From an uncultured Candidatus Pelagibacter sp. (GTDB lineage: Bacteria > Pseudomonadota > Alphaproteobacteria > Pelagibacterales > Pelagibacteraceae): 48,620 nt of DNA. Below the pieces are notes generated by a model that saw only the letters and a list, made by a program, of their open reading frames with translations, was not told where the DNA came from and made no database searches. The position numbers were made by a program, and so were the translations under genes. Numbering within the stretch: the stretch's first letter is position 1; each line of letters begins with the position of its first letter. Shown piece by piece: positions 9,696 to 18,619 of the stretch. The stretch is taken from NCBI GenBank assembly GCA_905612375.1, contig CAJQRS010000011.1:1-48620 (forward strand). The letters are read 5' to 3'.

Positions 9696-11130
9696 TCCAA
9701 AACTTAAGGAAGAATGTGGTGTATTTGGCATAAGTAATAGTGACGATGCTGCTGCCCTAACTGCTTTAGGTCTTCATGCATTACAACACAGAGGTCAAGA
9801 AGGATGTGGTATTGTATCATTTGATGGTAAAAAATATTATTCAGAAAAAAGATTTGGTTTAGTTGGAGATAACTTTAACAAAGAGAAAGTTTTAAAAAAT
9901 TTACTTGGAAAGCATGCTATTGGACATAACAGATACAGCACTACAGGTGAAAATACTTTAAGAAATATCCAACCTTTCTTTGCGGATACTAATGCGGGCG
10001 GTATTGGAGTTGCACATAATGGAAATTTAACCAATTCAGTTACACTTAGAAATAAGCTAGTTGAAGATGGTGCAATTTTTTACACAACTTCAGACACTGA
10101 AACAATTGTTCAATTAATTGCAAAATCAAAAAGAAACAAAACTGTCGATAAAGTTATTGATGCTATATTTCAAATTCAAGGAGGTTATGCATTAGTTATG
10201 CTTACACAAAGCACTTTAATAGGTGTTAGAGACCCTCATGGAATACGGCCCTTGATTATTGGTAAAATAAAAGACAGTTACGTTTTAGCATCTGAAACAT
10301 GTGCGTTAGATATAATAGGAGCTAAGTATATAAGAGATGTAGAAAATGGTGAGATTGTTCTTATTGAAAATAATGAATTAAAAAGTTTCAAACCATTTCC
10401 TTCAAGGAAAGTTAGGCCTTGTGTTTTTGAATATATTTATTTTGCAAGACCAGATAGTTTATTAGATGGAAAGTCAGCTTATGAACACAGAAAAAACCTG
10501 GGAGTGGAGCTTGCTAAAGAAAATAGAATTGACGCAGATATAGTAGTCCCTGTACCAGATTCAGGAAATGCCGCTGCTCTTGGATTTGCTCAGCATCTTG
10601 GAATTAATTTTGAATTAGGTTTAATTAGAAACCATTATGTTGGAAGAACTTTTATAGAACCCAGTCAAAAGATTAGAAGTTTAGGTGTAAAATTAAAATT
10701 AAATGCTAACAAATCGACAATTGAAAATAAAAGTATTATTTTAATAGACGACTCATTAGTTAGAGGAACAACTTCTCATAAGATTGTTAAAATGCTTTAT
10801 GATGCTGGTGCAAAAGAAGTTCATGTTAAAATTGCTTGTCCAGAAATTAGATATCCTGACTTTTATGGAGTGGATACACCGACAAAAAAAGAGCTGTTAG
10901 CTGCTAATAAAACAAATCCAGAAATTTGTGAATACATTGGTGCTAAGTCTTTAGATTTTTTATCTCTTGAAGGATTATATAGAGCAATAGGTTTTGAAAA
11001 AAGAGATGACACCTACCCTCAGTTAACAGATCATTATTTTACTGGAGATTACCCTGTAAAACCAATTGATATCTTGGGTGATGATAAGATAACTCAACTA
11101 TCTTTACTTAGTACAGCTTCAGGAAATTAA
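9649..11130 (+). CDS. purF: Amidophosphoribosyltransferase
   Basis: PurF makes 5-phosphoribosylamine from PRPP and glutamine, the first committed step of purine synthesis. The catalytic Cys23 of EECGVFGI implies a 22-residue, lysine-rich propeptide that is cleaved. Other marks are HALQHRGQEGCGI, GHNRYSTTG, the PRPP-binding IILIDDSLVRGTTS and cysteines in IACPEIRYPDFYG. At 493 residues it is full length. The ATG at 9649 lies 47 bases inside cvpA; a TTG at 9682 in the same frame would give a shorter propeptide and cannot be excluded. Confidence 0.95.
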   Translation: MKKSIKILKKKLKSYNPKLKEECGVFGISNSDDAAALTALGLHALQHRGQEGCGIVSFDGKKYYSEKRFGLVGDNFNKEKVLKNLLGKHAIGHNRYSTTGENTLRNIQPFFADTNAGGIGVAHNGNLTNSVTLRNKLVEDGAIFYTTSDTETIVQLIAKSKRNKTVDKVIDAIFQIQGGYALVMLTQSTLIGVRDPHGIRPLIIGKIKDSYVLASETCALDIIGAKYIRDVENGEIVLIENNELKSFKPFPSRKVRPCVFEYIYFARPDSLLDGKSAYEHRKNLGVELAKENRIDADIVVPVPDSGNAAALGFAQHLGINFELGLIRNHYVGRTFIEPSQKIRSLGVKLKLNANKSTIENKSIILIDDSLVRGTTSHKIVKMLYDAGAKEVHVKIACPEIRYPDFYGVDTPTKKELLAANKTNPEICEYIGAKSLDFLSLEGLYRAIGFEKRDDTYPQLTDHYFTGDYPVKPIDILGDDKITQLSLLSTASGN

Positions 11131-11195
11131 GATAAGCACAGTTAAGTTTACTTAAATGACTTTAAATTAAGCTTTATATCGCTATATATAAATCA

Positions 11196-12491
11196 ATGAT
11201 TATCAGCAAAGAGCAAATTATTAATTATTTTAATTCAGGAATTAGAGATACCAAAGATTTTAAGATTGGTATTGAGCATGAAAAATTTTTATTTGATCAA
11301 AAAAAAAATAAAAGAGCTGATTACAAAACTGTCCTAAAAATGTTTGATGAATTAAGTGAGTTTGGCTGGAAACCAATTACAGAAAAGCAAAATATTATTG
11401 GATTACAAAAAGAAGGAAAAAATATCACACTAGAACCTGGCAATCAAATAGAATTATCAGGTGACAAACTAAATAATATTCACGAAGCTTGCTCAGAATC
11501 TCATGATTATTTATTTGAATTACAGCAAGTGACTAAAAAAATAGGTTTAAAGATTGTTAGTGCCGGTTTTGATCCAATTTCAACTCTGAATGAAGTACCA
11601 AATAATCCTAAACAAAGATATGAAGTAATGACAAGAGATATGCCCAATGGTGGCTCGCTTAGTCTTGATATGATGTATAGAACTTGTGGAACACAATTAA
11701 ATCTTGATTACAACTCAGAACAAGATTTTATAAAAAAATTCAAGATAATTAATTCACTTGTTCCAGTGTCGATTGCACTATTTGCAAATTCTTCAATAGT
11801 TGAAAAAAAAAATAGTGGTTATATGTCTTATAGATCAAAAGTTTGGCAAGACACCTCACGTGGAGGACTTCCTGAAGTTTTTTTTGATAACATGAATTTT
11901 GAAAAATATGCTGATTTTGCAATAAACTTTCCACTTTTATTTATACAAAACAATAAAGAATACTTGTCTGGAAAAAATTATACATTTTTAGATTTTATGA
12001 ATGGAAAAATTAAGGAAATAAATGGCCGACTTCCAACAGAAGATGATTTAGCTACCCATCTAAGTACTATATTTACAGAAAATAGATTAAAAAAATATAT
12101 AGAATTAAGATCTATGGACACATGTGGTTGGGATTGCTTGTGTGCTGGACCAGCATTTAATACAGGAATTTTATATGGAAATTTAGATGAAACTTATGAG
12201 TTAATTTCTAAATGGGATAAAAACAAAATTATAAACGCTTACTTTGAAGCTCCTAAAAAAGGTTTTAATACAGAGTTAATGGGTAAAGATTTATTTTACT
12301 GGTCATCTTTATTGCTCAACTTATCTAAAAAAGGTTTGGAGAACAGAGACGTTTTAAATAAATCTGGAGAAAACGAGAAAAAATTTTTAAACCATCTGAA
12401 AAAATTGATTGATAACAAAACAACAAACGCGGACCATATGATTAATAAATTTTCTAAAGACGAAAATTTAAATGAACTGTATGACAAATAA
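11196..12491 (+). CDS. gshA: Glutamate-cysteine ligase, plant/alphaproteobacterial type
   Basis: GshA joins glutamate and cysteine, the first step of glutathione synthesis. The 431 residues match the GCS2/plant-type class found in alphaproteobacteria rather than the E. coli class: IGIEHEKFLFD near the N-terminus, LEPGNQIELSG, DMMYRTCGTQLNLDY and RSMDTCGWDCLCAGPAFNTG. It is followed by gshB with a short overlap, so the two steps are probably translated together. Confidence 0.9.
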   Translation: MIISKEQIINYFNSGIRDTKDFKIGIEHEKFLFDQKKNKRADYKTVLKMFDELSEFGWKPITEKQNIIGLQKEGKNITLEPGNQIELSGDKLNNIHEACSESHDYLFELQQVTKKIGLKIVSAGFDPISTLNEVPNNPKQRYEVMTRDMPNGGSLSLDMMYRTCGTQLNLDYNSEQDFIKKFKIINSLVPVSIALFANSSIVEKKNSGYMSYRSKVWQDTSRGGLPEVFFDNMNFEKYADFAINFPLLFIQNNKEYLSGKNYTFLDFMNGKIKEINGRLPTEDDLATHLSTIFTENRLKKYIELRSMDTCGWDCLCAGPAFNTGILYGNLDETYELISKWDKNKIINAYFEAPKKGFNTELMGKDLFYWSSLLLNLSKKGLENRDVLNKSGENEKKFLNHLKKLIDNKTTNADHMINKFSKDENLNELYDK

Positions 12492-13410
12492 GATCATTGC
12501 TATTCAAGGTAATCATCCCTTAAAACTTAACACAAAAAGTGATACTAGTATATTTCTTGCAGTAGAAGCTCAAAATAGAAAATACAAAATATTTTATTAC
12601 GAACCAAAAAACCTTTCAATAATAAATGATAAAGTTGTGGCTAAGGGCTATTATATAAATTTTAGCTACTCTAATAAAGGGTCTTTTAAGATTATAAGTG
12701 AGCAAACACTAGATTTATCTAACTGTAAGTATCTACTGATACGTCAAGACCCCCCTTTTAATTTAGAGTACATTTCAACAACATACATTTTAGATAAGAT
12801 CAAAGATAAAGTTAAGATTGTTAATAATCCAACCTCCATAAGAAATATTTCTGAAAAGCTTTACTCTGCCTCATTTCAAAAGTTTATGCCAAATACGATT
12901 TTTACAAAAGATATTAACGAAGTTTATAAATTTTTTATAAAAAATAAAAAGATCATCCTCAAACCTATTCATAGTTTTAGTGGAAATGATATTCATCTAG
13001 TAGAAAAAAAAATTAATAAAAAAATGATTTTAAATTTTATAAAAAAGCATGGACATATTATGTGTCAAAAGTTTCTGCCAAAAATTAAGTTTGGGGATAA
13101 AAGAGTTTTTTTAATCAACGGAAAAATTTGTGGTGCAATTTCAAGAATTCCTAAAAAAGGATCTTTTTTAAGCAACATGAGTAAAGGAGCAACTCCTATT
13201 GCAACTAAATTGACAAAAATAGAAACAAAAATTTCTAATTTAATTGCTAAAGATCTTAAAAAGAATGATATTTATTTTTCAGGTATTGATTTTATAGATC
13301 AAAAATTAAATGGAGATATAAATGTGACTTCACCTACTGGTCTTAAAACATTTTATGATCTTACAAATATAAACCTTGCTAAAAACTTTTGGAAAGGTTT
13401 AGGTGCTTGA
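12472..13410 (+). CDS. gshB: Glutathione synthetase
   Basis: GshB adds glycine to gamma-glutamylcysteine with ATP. The 312 residues show the N-terminal substrate domain with LLIRQDPPFNLEYISTTYIL, then an ATP-grasp domain with ILKPIHSFSGNDI, DKRVFLINGKICGAISRIP and a late GIDFIDQKLNGDINVTSPTG. An ATG three codons in (12481) is an alternative start. Some usual glycine-rich positions are simplified, but the order of motifs is intact. It overlaps gshA by 20 bases. Confidence 0.87.
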   Translation: MNCMTNKIIAIQGNHPLKLNTKSDTSIFLAVEAQNRKYKIFYYEPKNLSIINDKVVAKGYYINFSYSNKGSFKIISEQTLDLSNCKYLLIRQDPPFNLEYISTTYILDKIKDKVKIVNNPTSIRNISEKLYSASFQKFMPNTIFTKDINEVYKFFIKNKKIILKPIHSFSGNDIHLVEKKINKKMILNFIKKHGHIMCQKFLPKIKFGDKRVFLINGKICGAISRIPKKGSFLSNMSKGATPIATKLTKIETKISNLIAKDLKKNDIYFSGIDFIDQKLNGDINVTSPTGLKTFYDLTNINLAKNFWKGLGA

Positions 13411-14267
13411 ATAATTTAACTGAACAACAAAAAGGATCCTTATTAGCTTTTGTTGCCGTAATGTTTATCACCCCTGACTCTTTGTTTATCAGGCTTTCTA
13501 ATGTTGATACTTGGGGGTTGGTATTTTATAGAGGGCTTATTCCCTTTATTACTGTTTTTCTAGGGATGTTAATAATTTATAAATTAAACTTCTTTAAGAT
13601 GCTTTTCTCAAGTGGTTACCATGGACTGCTTTATATAGGAACTTTTTCAATTACAAATATTACCTTTGTCGTATCGATTCAAAATACAAATGTTGCTAAC
13701 ACATTGGTTATGATTGCTATGGCCCCTATGTTATCTGCTTTCCTCGGTGCTGTATTTTTAAAAGAATTACCTGATAGAAAAACATGGATAACAATACTTG
13801 TAACTTTTACTGCTGCCATATACATATTCTATGATTCCATTCAGCTTGGTAATTTTTATGGTGATATTTTAGGCTTAGTAACTGCCTTAGGGTTGGCTGT
13901 TGGAGCGGTTACTATTAGGTCAGCAAAAGATAAGAATTTAATTCCTGCGGCTGTTGTTGGTAAGCTAATTGTGGCTTTATTCGCCCTACTATTCATTGAA
14001 AGCTTTGTACTAATAGGAGGTGACTTAATCATTGTACCTCTTATGTGTATTATGTGTGTGGCTATACCCTTTGTATTAGTAACTATAGCTCCTAGGTTTA
14101 TACCTGCTGCTGAAGTAAACTTATTCTTCTTACTAGAGACAATTATTGGACCTATTTGGGTATGGCTAATTATCAAGGAACAACCCAGTCTTGAAACCAT
14201 CCAAGGTGGAGCTGTCATTATTACAGCCATCGCAATCCACTCTTTTATTAAATTAAAGAATTCATAA
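13407..14267 (+). CDS. EamA/DMT-family transporter
   Basis: This is a drug/metabolite-transporter superfamily permease of about 286 residues with ten hydrophobic segments in two EamA repeats. AVMFITPDSLFIRL, NVANTLVMIAMAPMLSAFLGAVFLKE and AAEVNLFFLLETIIGPIWVWLIIKEQP are the marker stretches. The start is taken as the TTG at 13407, which overlaps the gshB stop as TTGA; a TTG six codons upstream lies inside gshB. Placement right behind gshAB invites a link to glutathione or its precursors, but substrate is not visible in the sequence. Confidence 0.85.
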   Translation: MNNLTEQQKGSLLAFVAVMFITPDSLFIRLSNVDTWGLVFYRGLIPFITVFLGMLIIYKLNFFKMLFSSGYHGLLYIGTFSITNITFVVSIQNTNVANTLVMIAMAPMLSAFLGAVFLKELPDRKTWITILVTFTAAIYIFYDSIQLGNFYGDILGLVTALGLAVGAVTIRSAKDKNLIPAAVVGKLIVALFALLFIESFVLIGGDLIIVPLMCIMCVAIPFVLVTIAPRFIPAAEVNLFFLLETIIGPIWVWLIIKEQPSLETIQGGAVIITAIAIHSFIKLKNS

Positions 14268-14324
14268 TTAAAGCATAATAAAGACTTGATTTACATCTAG
14301 ATCACAAATAAGTACGGTCAATTT

Positions 14325-15626
14325 ATGAATAAAGTTTTAAAAAATTCTTGGGCATTGTTTTTGGGCATGGGTTTCCTGATGATGGCTTATGGCTTTCAAA
14401 GTTCACTTCTAGGTGTAAGAGCTGTTAAAGAAGATTTTAGTCTAGCAGCAACTGGATTTATGATGTCAGGGTATTTTGTTGGATACTTCATTGGCACATC
14501 AACAATTACTGGTCTTATATCTAGAGTAGGTCATATTAGAGTTTTTGCAGCCTTTGCATCTTTAGCATCTTTAGTTATTTTGGTTCACTCAGTTTTTGTT
14601 AATCCACTTGTTTGGTTTGCTCTAAGAGTGTTAACGGGAATAAGCATGGTTTGTATTTATACTGTTGCTGAAAGTTGGTTAAACGATAGATCATCCAATA
14701 AAAATAGGGGAAGTGTTTTGTCTATTTATATGGTTATTTTATATGGTTCAATGGGTATAGGAATGTTTTTACTAAATTTTAGTAGTCCTGCAAATTATGA
14801 ACCCTTCATATTAATTTCAATTATTACATCTATTGCTCTTATACCAATACTATTAACTAAAAAAAAACCACCTACATTTAAAAAGATTAAAGGTATGCCT
14901 TTAAAAGAACTTTATAAAACCTCACCTTTTGGTGTAGTAAGTGCATTTTTTTATGGCACAATTCAATCTGCACTGTTTACATTGTTAGCAGTTTATGCCG
15001 CATCAATGAATTTTACTATATTTCAGATATCACTTGTAACTTTTCTGCTAGCAATATCCGGAGCTATTTCACAATACCCTATTGGAAAACTTTCTGATAA
15101 ATACGATAGAAGAAAAGTAATAGTAATCTCAACTTTTGGTGCATGCATTTTTGCTTTCTTTGCTATTTTATCATCTGGTCAAATGTATTTACCAAGTGGT
15201 CTTGCTACAAGCAAAGTATGGTTTTTTATTTTTTTAATTTGTTTTTCTATTTGTAGTTTACCAATGTTTTCTTTAATTTGTGCTCATACTAACGATTATA
15301 TACCAAAAGAAAAATTTGTAGCTGCTGGTGCTGGTATACAGTTTACGTTTGGTTTGGGTGCAATGGGTGGTCCATTTCTTTGTTCAATCTTTATGGATAT
15401 AGTTGGTTCAAATGGATTTTTTGTATTTTTACTTTTCTTTCATGCTTTAATAGGTGTATTTGGAATTCACAGAATGAAAATTAGAAAAACAGTTGAAAAC
15501 CCAGATTCTCAATTCGTTGCTATGCCTTCAACTATTACACCTGCAGGAATTGAGTTAAACCCAACAACAGAACCTATTGAAGAACCAGTAAAAACTGAGG
15601 ATGTTCAAGGAACAACTAATCTTTAA
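14325..15626 (+). CDS. Major facilitator superfamily transporter
   Basis: This 433-residue protein has twelve predicted membrane segments. MFS features are GYFVGYFIGTSTITGLISRVGHIRVF (the loop 2-3 region), LRVLTGISMVCIYTVAESWLNDR, and in the second half QYPIGKLSDKYDRRKVIVIS, the repeated loop 8-9 motif. It resembles the YcaD/YfkF-type MFS proteins of unknown substrate. The C-terminal 40 residues are hydrophilic and rich in Pro, Thr and Glu. Its stop overlaps the convergent flavoprotein gene by four bases. Confidence 0.87.
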   Translation: MNKVLKNSWALFLGMGFLMMAYGFQSSLLGVRAVKEDFSLAATGFMMSGYFVGYFIGTSTITGLISRVGHIRVFAAFASLASLVILVHSVFVNPLVWFALRVLTGISMVCIYTVAESWLNDRSSNKNRGSVLSIYMVILYGSMGIGMFLLNFSSPANYEPFILISIITSIALIPILLTKKKPPTFKKIKGMPLKELYKTSPFGVVSAFFYGTIQSALFTLLAVYAASMNFTIFQISLVTFLLAISGAISQYPIGKLSDKYDRRKVIVISTFGACIFAFFAILSSGQMYLPSGLATSKVWFFIFLICFSICSLPMFSLICAHTNDYIPKEKFVAAGAGIQFTFGLGAMGGPFLCSIFMDIVGSNGFFVFLLFFHALIGVFGIHRMKIRKTVENPDSQFVAMPSTITPAGIELNPTTEPIEEPVKTEDVQGTTNL

Positions 15627-16804
15627 GCATATTGACCTGCCACATAGCCTGAAGACCAGGCCCATTGGAAGTTATAACCGCCCAAGTGACCAGTAACATC
15701 TACAACTTCACCAATAAAAAATAGACCTGCGTGCTTCTTAGACATCATAGTTTTAGAGGAAATTTCATCTGTATCTATACCACCAAGAGTAACCTCGGCC
15801 GTTCTATAGCCTTCAGACCCAGTCGGGTTTATAGCCCAAGCATTTATAGAATTGCTTAGCTTGTTTAATATTTTATTTGATAATTCACATATATTTCCAC
15901 TAACTTTATTTTCATTACAAATGATAAGCGCTAATCTCTTAGGGAGAATTTCTGAAATTATAGCGTTTATATCATGTTTAGGATTCGAGTTTTTTCTTTC
16001 CCCTAAAAATTTAATAACATCTAATTTTGGTGAAAGATTAATTTTAATTTCTTCTCCTAATTTCCAGTAGGAAGAAATTTGCAATACAGAAGGTCCACTC
16101 AAACCTCTATGTGTGAACAACATCCCCTCTTCAAATAGTATCTTTTTAAACGAGACAACAGCTTCAACAGATAGCCCTGTAAGCTCCTTACACATAGCAA
16201 GTATTTTTTCACTAAATGTTAAAGGCACTAAGGCAGGTAATGTTTCAACAATATCTAAATTAAATTTTTGAGCAATATCGTAGCCAAATTTACTTGCTCC
16301 AATTTTAGGAATAGATAAACCACCTGTAGCAATAATTAGTGAATCACTAAAATATTTATCAGAGTCAATAACAGTAAAATATTTATCATCTTGTTTATCA
16401 ATATCAGTGACTATTGTATCTTTTTTCAAAACTACTTTTGCCATTTCACATTCTAAAAGTAGCATATCAATGATTTGCTGTGCACTCTCATCACAAAAAA
16501 GTTGTCCTAATTTTTTTTCATGAAATTTGATATTATGTTTCTTTATTAAATCTATAAAATCATTTTGAGTGTACTGACTCAATGCAGATATTACAAATTT
16601 AGGATTGTTTGAAATAAATTTACTAGGATGAGTATGAATATTTGTAAAATTACATCTTCCACCACCAGATATACGAATTTTTTCACCTATTTTTTTTGCA
16701 TGATCTATTAAAAGTACTTTTCGACCACGTTTACCAGCTTCTATGGCACTCATCATACCTGCTGCACCCGCACCGACTATAATAATATCATATTTTTCTG
16801 TCAT
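15623..16804 (-). CDS. NAD(P)/FAD-dependent oxidoreductase, HI0933/YhiN family
   Basis: This is a 393-residue flavoprotein. The FAD-binding GAGAAGMMSAIEAGKRG sits at about residues 11-27, followed by IGEKIRISGGGRCNFTN, the signature of the HI0933/YhiN family. LIIATGGLSIPKIGASKFGYDIA and the C-terminal GLFFIGEVVDVTGHLGGYNFQWAWSSG complete the fold. The reaction of this widespread family is not established. It lies 16 bases downstream of slyX on the minus strand. Confidence 0.9.
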   Translation of the reverse strand: MTEKYDIIIVGAGAAGMMSAIEAGKRGRKVLLIDHAKKIGEKIRISGGGRCNFTNIHTHPSKFISNNPKFVISALSQYTQNDFIDLIKKHNIKFHEKKLGQLFCDESAQQIIDMLLLECEMAKVVLKKDTIVTDIDKQDDKYFTVIDSDKYFSDSLIIATGGLSIPKIGASKFGYDIAQKFNLDIVETLPALVPLTFSEKILAMCKELTGLSVEAVVSFKKILFEEGMLFTHRGLSGPSVLQISSYWKLGEEIKINLSPKLDVIKFLGERKNSNPKHDINAIISEILPKRLALIICNENKVSGNICELSNKILNKLSNSINAWAINPTGSEGYRTAEVTLGGIDTDEISSKTMMSKKHAGLFFIGEVVDVTGHLGGYNFQWAWSSGYVAGQYA

Positions 16805-16820
16805 GAATTAATTACAAAAT

Positions 16821-17027
16821 TTAATAATGTGGCGGCTTTGCATCTTCTTTATTAATATTAGATTCAATTCCACAATCTAATTCTTCAATTCTTTTATTAA
16901 GATTTGAAACTTCTTTTTTTAATCTCATAATTTCTTTTTGCTGAGAATAAAGTTCATTACTCATTTGGGACATTTCTTGCTGTAGAAAAGTAATCTGTTC
17001 TTCTAATTTTTTAACTAAGTTTTCCAT
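16821..17027 (-). CDS. slyX: SlyX-family coiled-coil protein
   Basis: This 68-residue protein is nearly all one heptad-type coiled coil (about residues 1-52: LEEQITFLQQEMSQMSNEL, then MRLKKEVSNLNKRIEEL), ending in the DAKPPHY tail typical of SlyX. The role of SlyX is not known. It is the 5' gene of a pair with the YhiN-type flavoprotein and diverges from yajQ across about 130 bases. Confidence 0.8.
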   Translation of the reverse strand: MENLVKKLEEQITFLQQEMSQMSNELYSQQKEIMRLKKEVSNLNKRIEELDCGIESNINKEDAKPPHY

Positions 17028-17159
17028 AAATCATAACTTATTGCTTCATTCAAAGTAAATCAAATAGTCAATCCTAGTAGCTTTTGTTAATGTAATAGTA
17101 CCACTAATAGAGATTGTTCTAATCAAAAAATACATTATTATATGAAATATTAAAAAATT

Positions 17160-17645
17160 ATGCCTTCATTTGATGTAATAAGTAAAATTAATTATCCTGA
17201 ATTTGATAATGCTCTTGCTAATTGTTTAAGAGAAATTGGTAACCGATATGATTTTAAAGGACTTAAAATTTCAATTGAAAGAAAAGATAAGATAATCACT
17301 ACACTAGCACCAGATGAATTAAAATTAAAACAAGTAAATGAATTACTACAAATTCATCTTATAAGAAGAAAAGTAGATCCAAGAGTAATAGCTATTAAAA
17401 ATTCAGAAAGTGCCGCAGGTACAACTATCAGGCAAGTCAGTGAATTAGAAGAAGGTATTAGCCAAGAAAATGCTAAAAAGATTATTGCTGATATAAAAAA
17501 ACTAAAACTTAAAATCCAGATTAAAATTCAAGGAGAAGAATTAAGAGCTGAAGGGAAGAAAAGAGATGACCTTCAAGAGGCAATAGCTGCAATAGAAGCG
17601 ATTGATATTGGTCTCCCAATTGAATTTGTAAACTTTAGAGATTAA
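17160..17645 (+). CDS. yajQ: YajQ-family nucleotide-binding protein
   Basis: YajQ proteins are small cytoplasmic proteins; some bind cyclic di-GMP and act with transcription factors. The 161 residues start MPSFDVISKINYPEFDNALAN, with NRYDFKGLK, KKIIADIKKLKLKIQIKIQGEELRAEGKKRDDLQ and LPIEFVNFRD at the end, all diagnostic. Whether this copy binds a second messenger cannot be told from sequence. Confidence 0.93.
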   Translation: MPSFDVISKINYPEFDNALANCLREIGNRYDFKGLKISIERKDKIITTLAPDELKLKQVNELLQIHLIRRKVDPRVIAIKNSESAAGTTIRQVSELEEGISQENAKKIIADIKKLKLKIQIKIQGEELRAEGKKRDDLQEAIAAIEAIDIGLPIEFVNFRD

Positions 17646-17655
17646 TTTCATTTTT

Positions 17656-18063
17656 ATGAATAAAGCTTTATTATATTTCTCCTACCTAATCATAGTTGCG
17701 AATATTTTAATTTTGTCTATTGGTTATGTAGCTAACATAGCTTTCATTGGTTCATTCTTGGGTGGTTTAATTGCTATCAGAACTGATCCTATTACTCTTA
17801 TACTAGGTGCTTTGTTAGGTGCTGGATTAGTAGCTAAACCATATAAATTTTCAGTAATATATTTATGGCTAGGTGCAATGTTTTTAACAATGCTAGTTCA
17901 TGTTATTTTAGGCACTACAAGAGTTATTGTAGATGTAGTTAAGTTTGATGCCTTACTAATAATTTCTGCACTCATAATTATTGCTACATGTTTCTTTCGA
18001 CCACTGCTTGCTGAGATGACAGAGGATTTCGAAAAACCCATTATAAAAAAAGCTCCGAAGTAA
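17656..18063 (+). CDS. Small integral membrane protein, unknown function
   Basis: I do not recognise this 135-residue protein. It has four hydrophobic segments (about residues 5-24, 27-58, 70-92 and 100-118), some of which may be membrane helices, and a charged C-terminal tail (TEDFEKPIIKKAPK). It begins ten bases after yajQ and its stop overlaps the start of the next small gene as TAATG, so it is probably cotranscribed with both. Confidence 0.7.
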   Translation: MNKALLYFSYLIIVANILILSIGYVANIAFIGSFLGGLIAIRTDPITLILGALLGAGLVAKPYKFSVIYLWLGAMFLTMLVHVILGTTRVIVDVVKFDALLIISALIIIATCFFRPLLAEMTEDFEKPIIKKAPK

Positions 18064-18215
18064 TGCCTAGAAAACCTAATTACAAAGATTTATTAAAAAA
18101 ATTTAAAAAAAGAAATATTAAAAATCCAGAAAGAATAGCAACAGCCTATGTCAAAGGATTAACCGCAGGATCCAAAAAAAAAGCTGCTAAAAATTTAGCA
18201 GGGATTATAGATTAA
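18063..18215 (+). CDS. Very small basic protein (50 residues), unknown function
   Basis: The ATG overlaps the stop of the preceding membrane-protein gene (TAATG), a typical coupled start. The product is 50 residues, strongly basic (about a quarter lysine), beginning MPRKPNYKDLLKKFKKRN and ending KKAAKNLAGIID. No family is recognised; the composition would suit an RNA- or ribosome-associated protein, which is inference only. It is the last gene before the accessory island. Confidence 0.6.
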   Translation: MPRKPNYKDLLKKFKKRNIKNPERIATAYVKGLTAGSKKKAAKNLAGIID

Positions 18216-18222
18216 AAAAAAA

Positions 18223-18268
18223 ATGAAAAAGCTTTTAGGGATTGTGGTTCTGGGTTTGTTATAGGATT
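18223..18268 (+). repeat. Left arm of an inverted repeat; orphan signal-peptide start
   Basis: On the plus strand this reads ATG AAA AAG CTT TTA GGG and gives MKKLLGIVVLGLL then TAG. The DNA is nearly identical to the 5' ends of the minus-strand secreted-protein genes of this island. It runs into TTATAGGATT, and a matching copy faces it at 18620-18661 on the minus strand. The two arms enclose the 75-residue ORF6C-like gene. Confidence 0.65.
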
Positions 18269-18314
18269 TTATAGGATAAACTAGATGTAATACTAGAGGA
18301 TTTTAGGATAAAAC
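18264..18314 (+). repeat. Short direct repeats GGATTTT(AT)AGGATAAA
   Basis: Two imperfect copies (18264-18280 and 18298-18313) share GGATTTT and AGGATAAA, separated by 17 bases. They lie just before the ORF6C-like gene and resemble the TATAGGATT piece at the far arm of the inverted repeat. They may be recombination remnants or protein-binding sites. Confidence 0.4.
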
Positions 18315-18329
18315 AAGAAATGAGGAACT

Positions 18330-18557
18330 TTGAATAAAGAAAACGCAAGTAAACTGTGGAAAATGATACAGGAAGCTGGTGATTATTTACTAGGTCAGTT
18401 ACCAAGTCATCCAAATCACCCTAAAGGAAGAAACCCCTACGCCCATGTTGCTATTTGTGTCAAAGAGAAGTTTGGCAACTCATATAAAGATATTCCTGAT
18501 GATAAGTTTCAAGAAGTTGTTGATTACATTAACTTTTTGAAAGAGAACCCAAGTTAA
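18330..18557 (+). CDS. Small protein resembling the phage ORF6C domain
   Basis: This 75-residue product starts at a TTG three bases after GAGGAA. Its second half, YAHVAICVKEKFGNSYKDIP then KFQEVVDYINFLKENP, has the pattern of the phage-associated ORF6C domain (a short helical module at the C-terminus of phage antirepressor-like proteins), where a K-x-x-F-G-x-x-S-Y-K-D-I-P core is typical. That assignment is recalled by pattern and unverified. The gene lies between inverted repeats and has a truncated second copy at 20405-20527, which marks it as mobile or recently rearranged. Confidence 0.55.
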   Translation: MNKENASKLWKMIQEAGDYLLGQLPSHPNHPKGRNPYAHVAICVKEKFGNSYKDIPDDKFQEVVDYINFLKENPS

Positions 18558-18581
18558 GCAAGAGAACATTCAAACACCACC

Positions 18582-18608
18582 CGGAAATGTTTGGGGTTTG
18601 TTTGGGGT
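18582..18608. repeat. 27-bp repeat R, copy 1
   Basis: It is identical over 27 bases to 20283-20309 and in the same orientation. Each copy contains two GTTTGGGGT 9-mers whose starts are 11 bases apart (18589 and 18600), about one helical turn, and is more GC-rich than its surroundings. The copies bracket the minus-strand secreted-protein genes. Confidence 0.8.
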
Positions 18609-18619
18609 CTATCCCACTT

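Noticed and set aside
11131..11195. Terminator or riboswitch between purF and gshA
   Set aside because: Only weak AT-rich stems; nothing supported beyond a possible promoter.
13389..13406. TTG start six codons earlier for the EamA transporter
   Set aside because: The extra residues (MERFRC) come from gshB DNA and are not hydrophobic; the TTGA overlap at 13407 is the usual coupling arrangement.
16805..17160. A tRNA or small RNA in the slyX/yajQ spacer
   Set aside because: No T-loop or anticodon-arm signature and no stable stem; plain AT-rich divergent promoter DNA.
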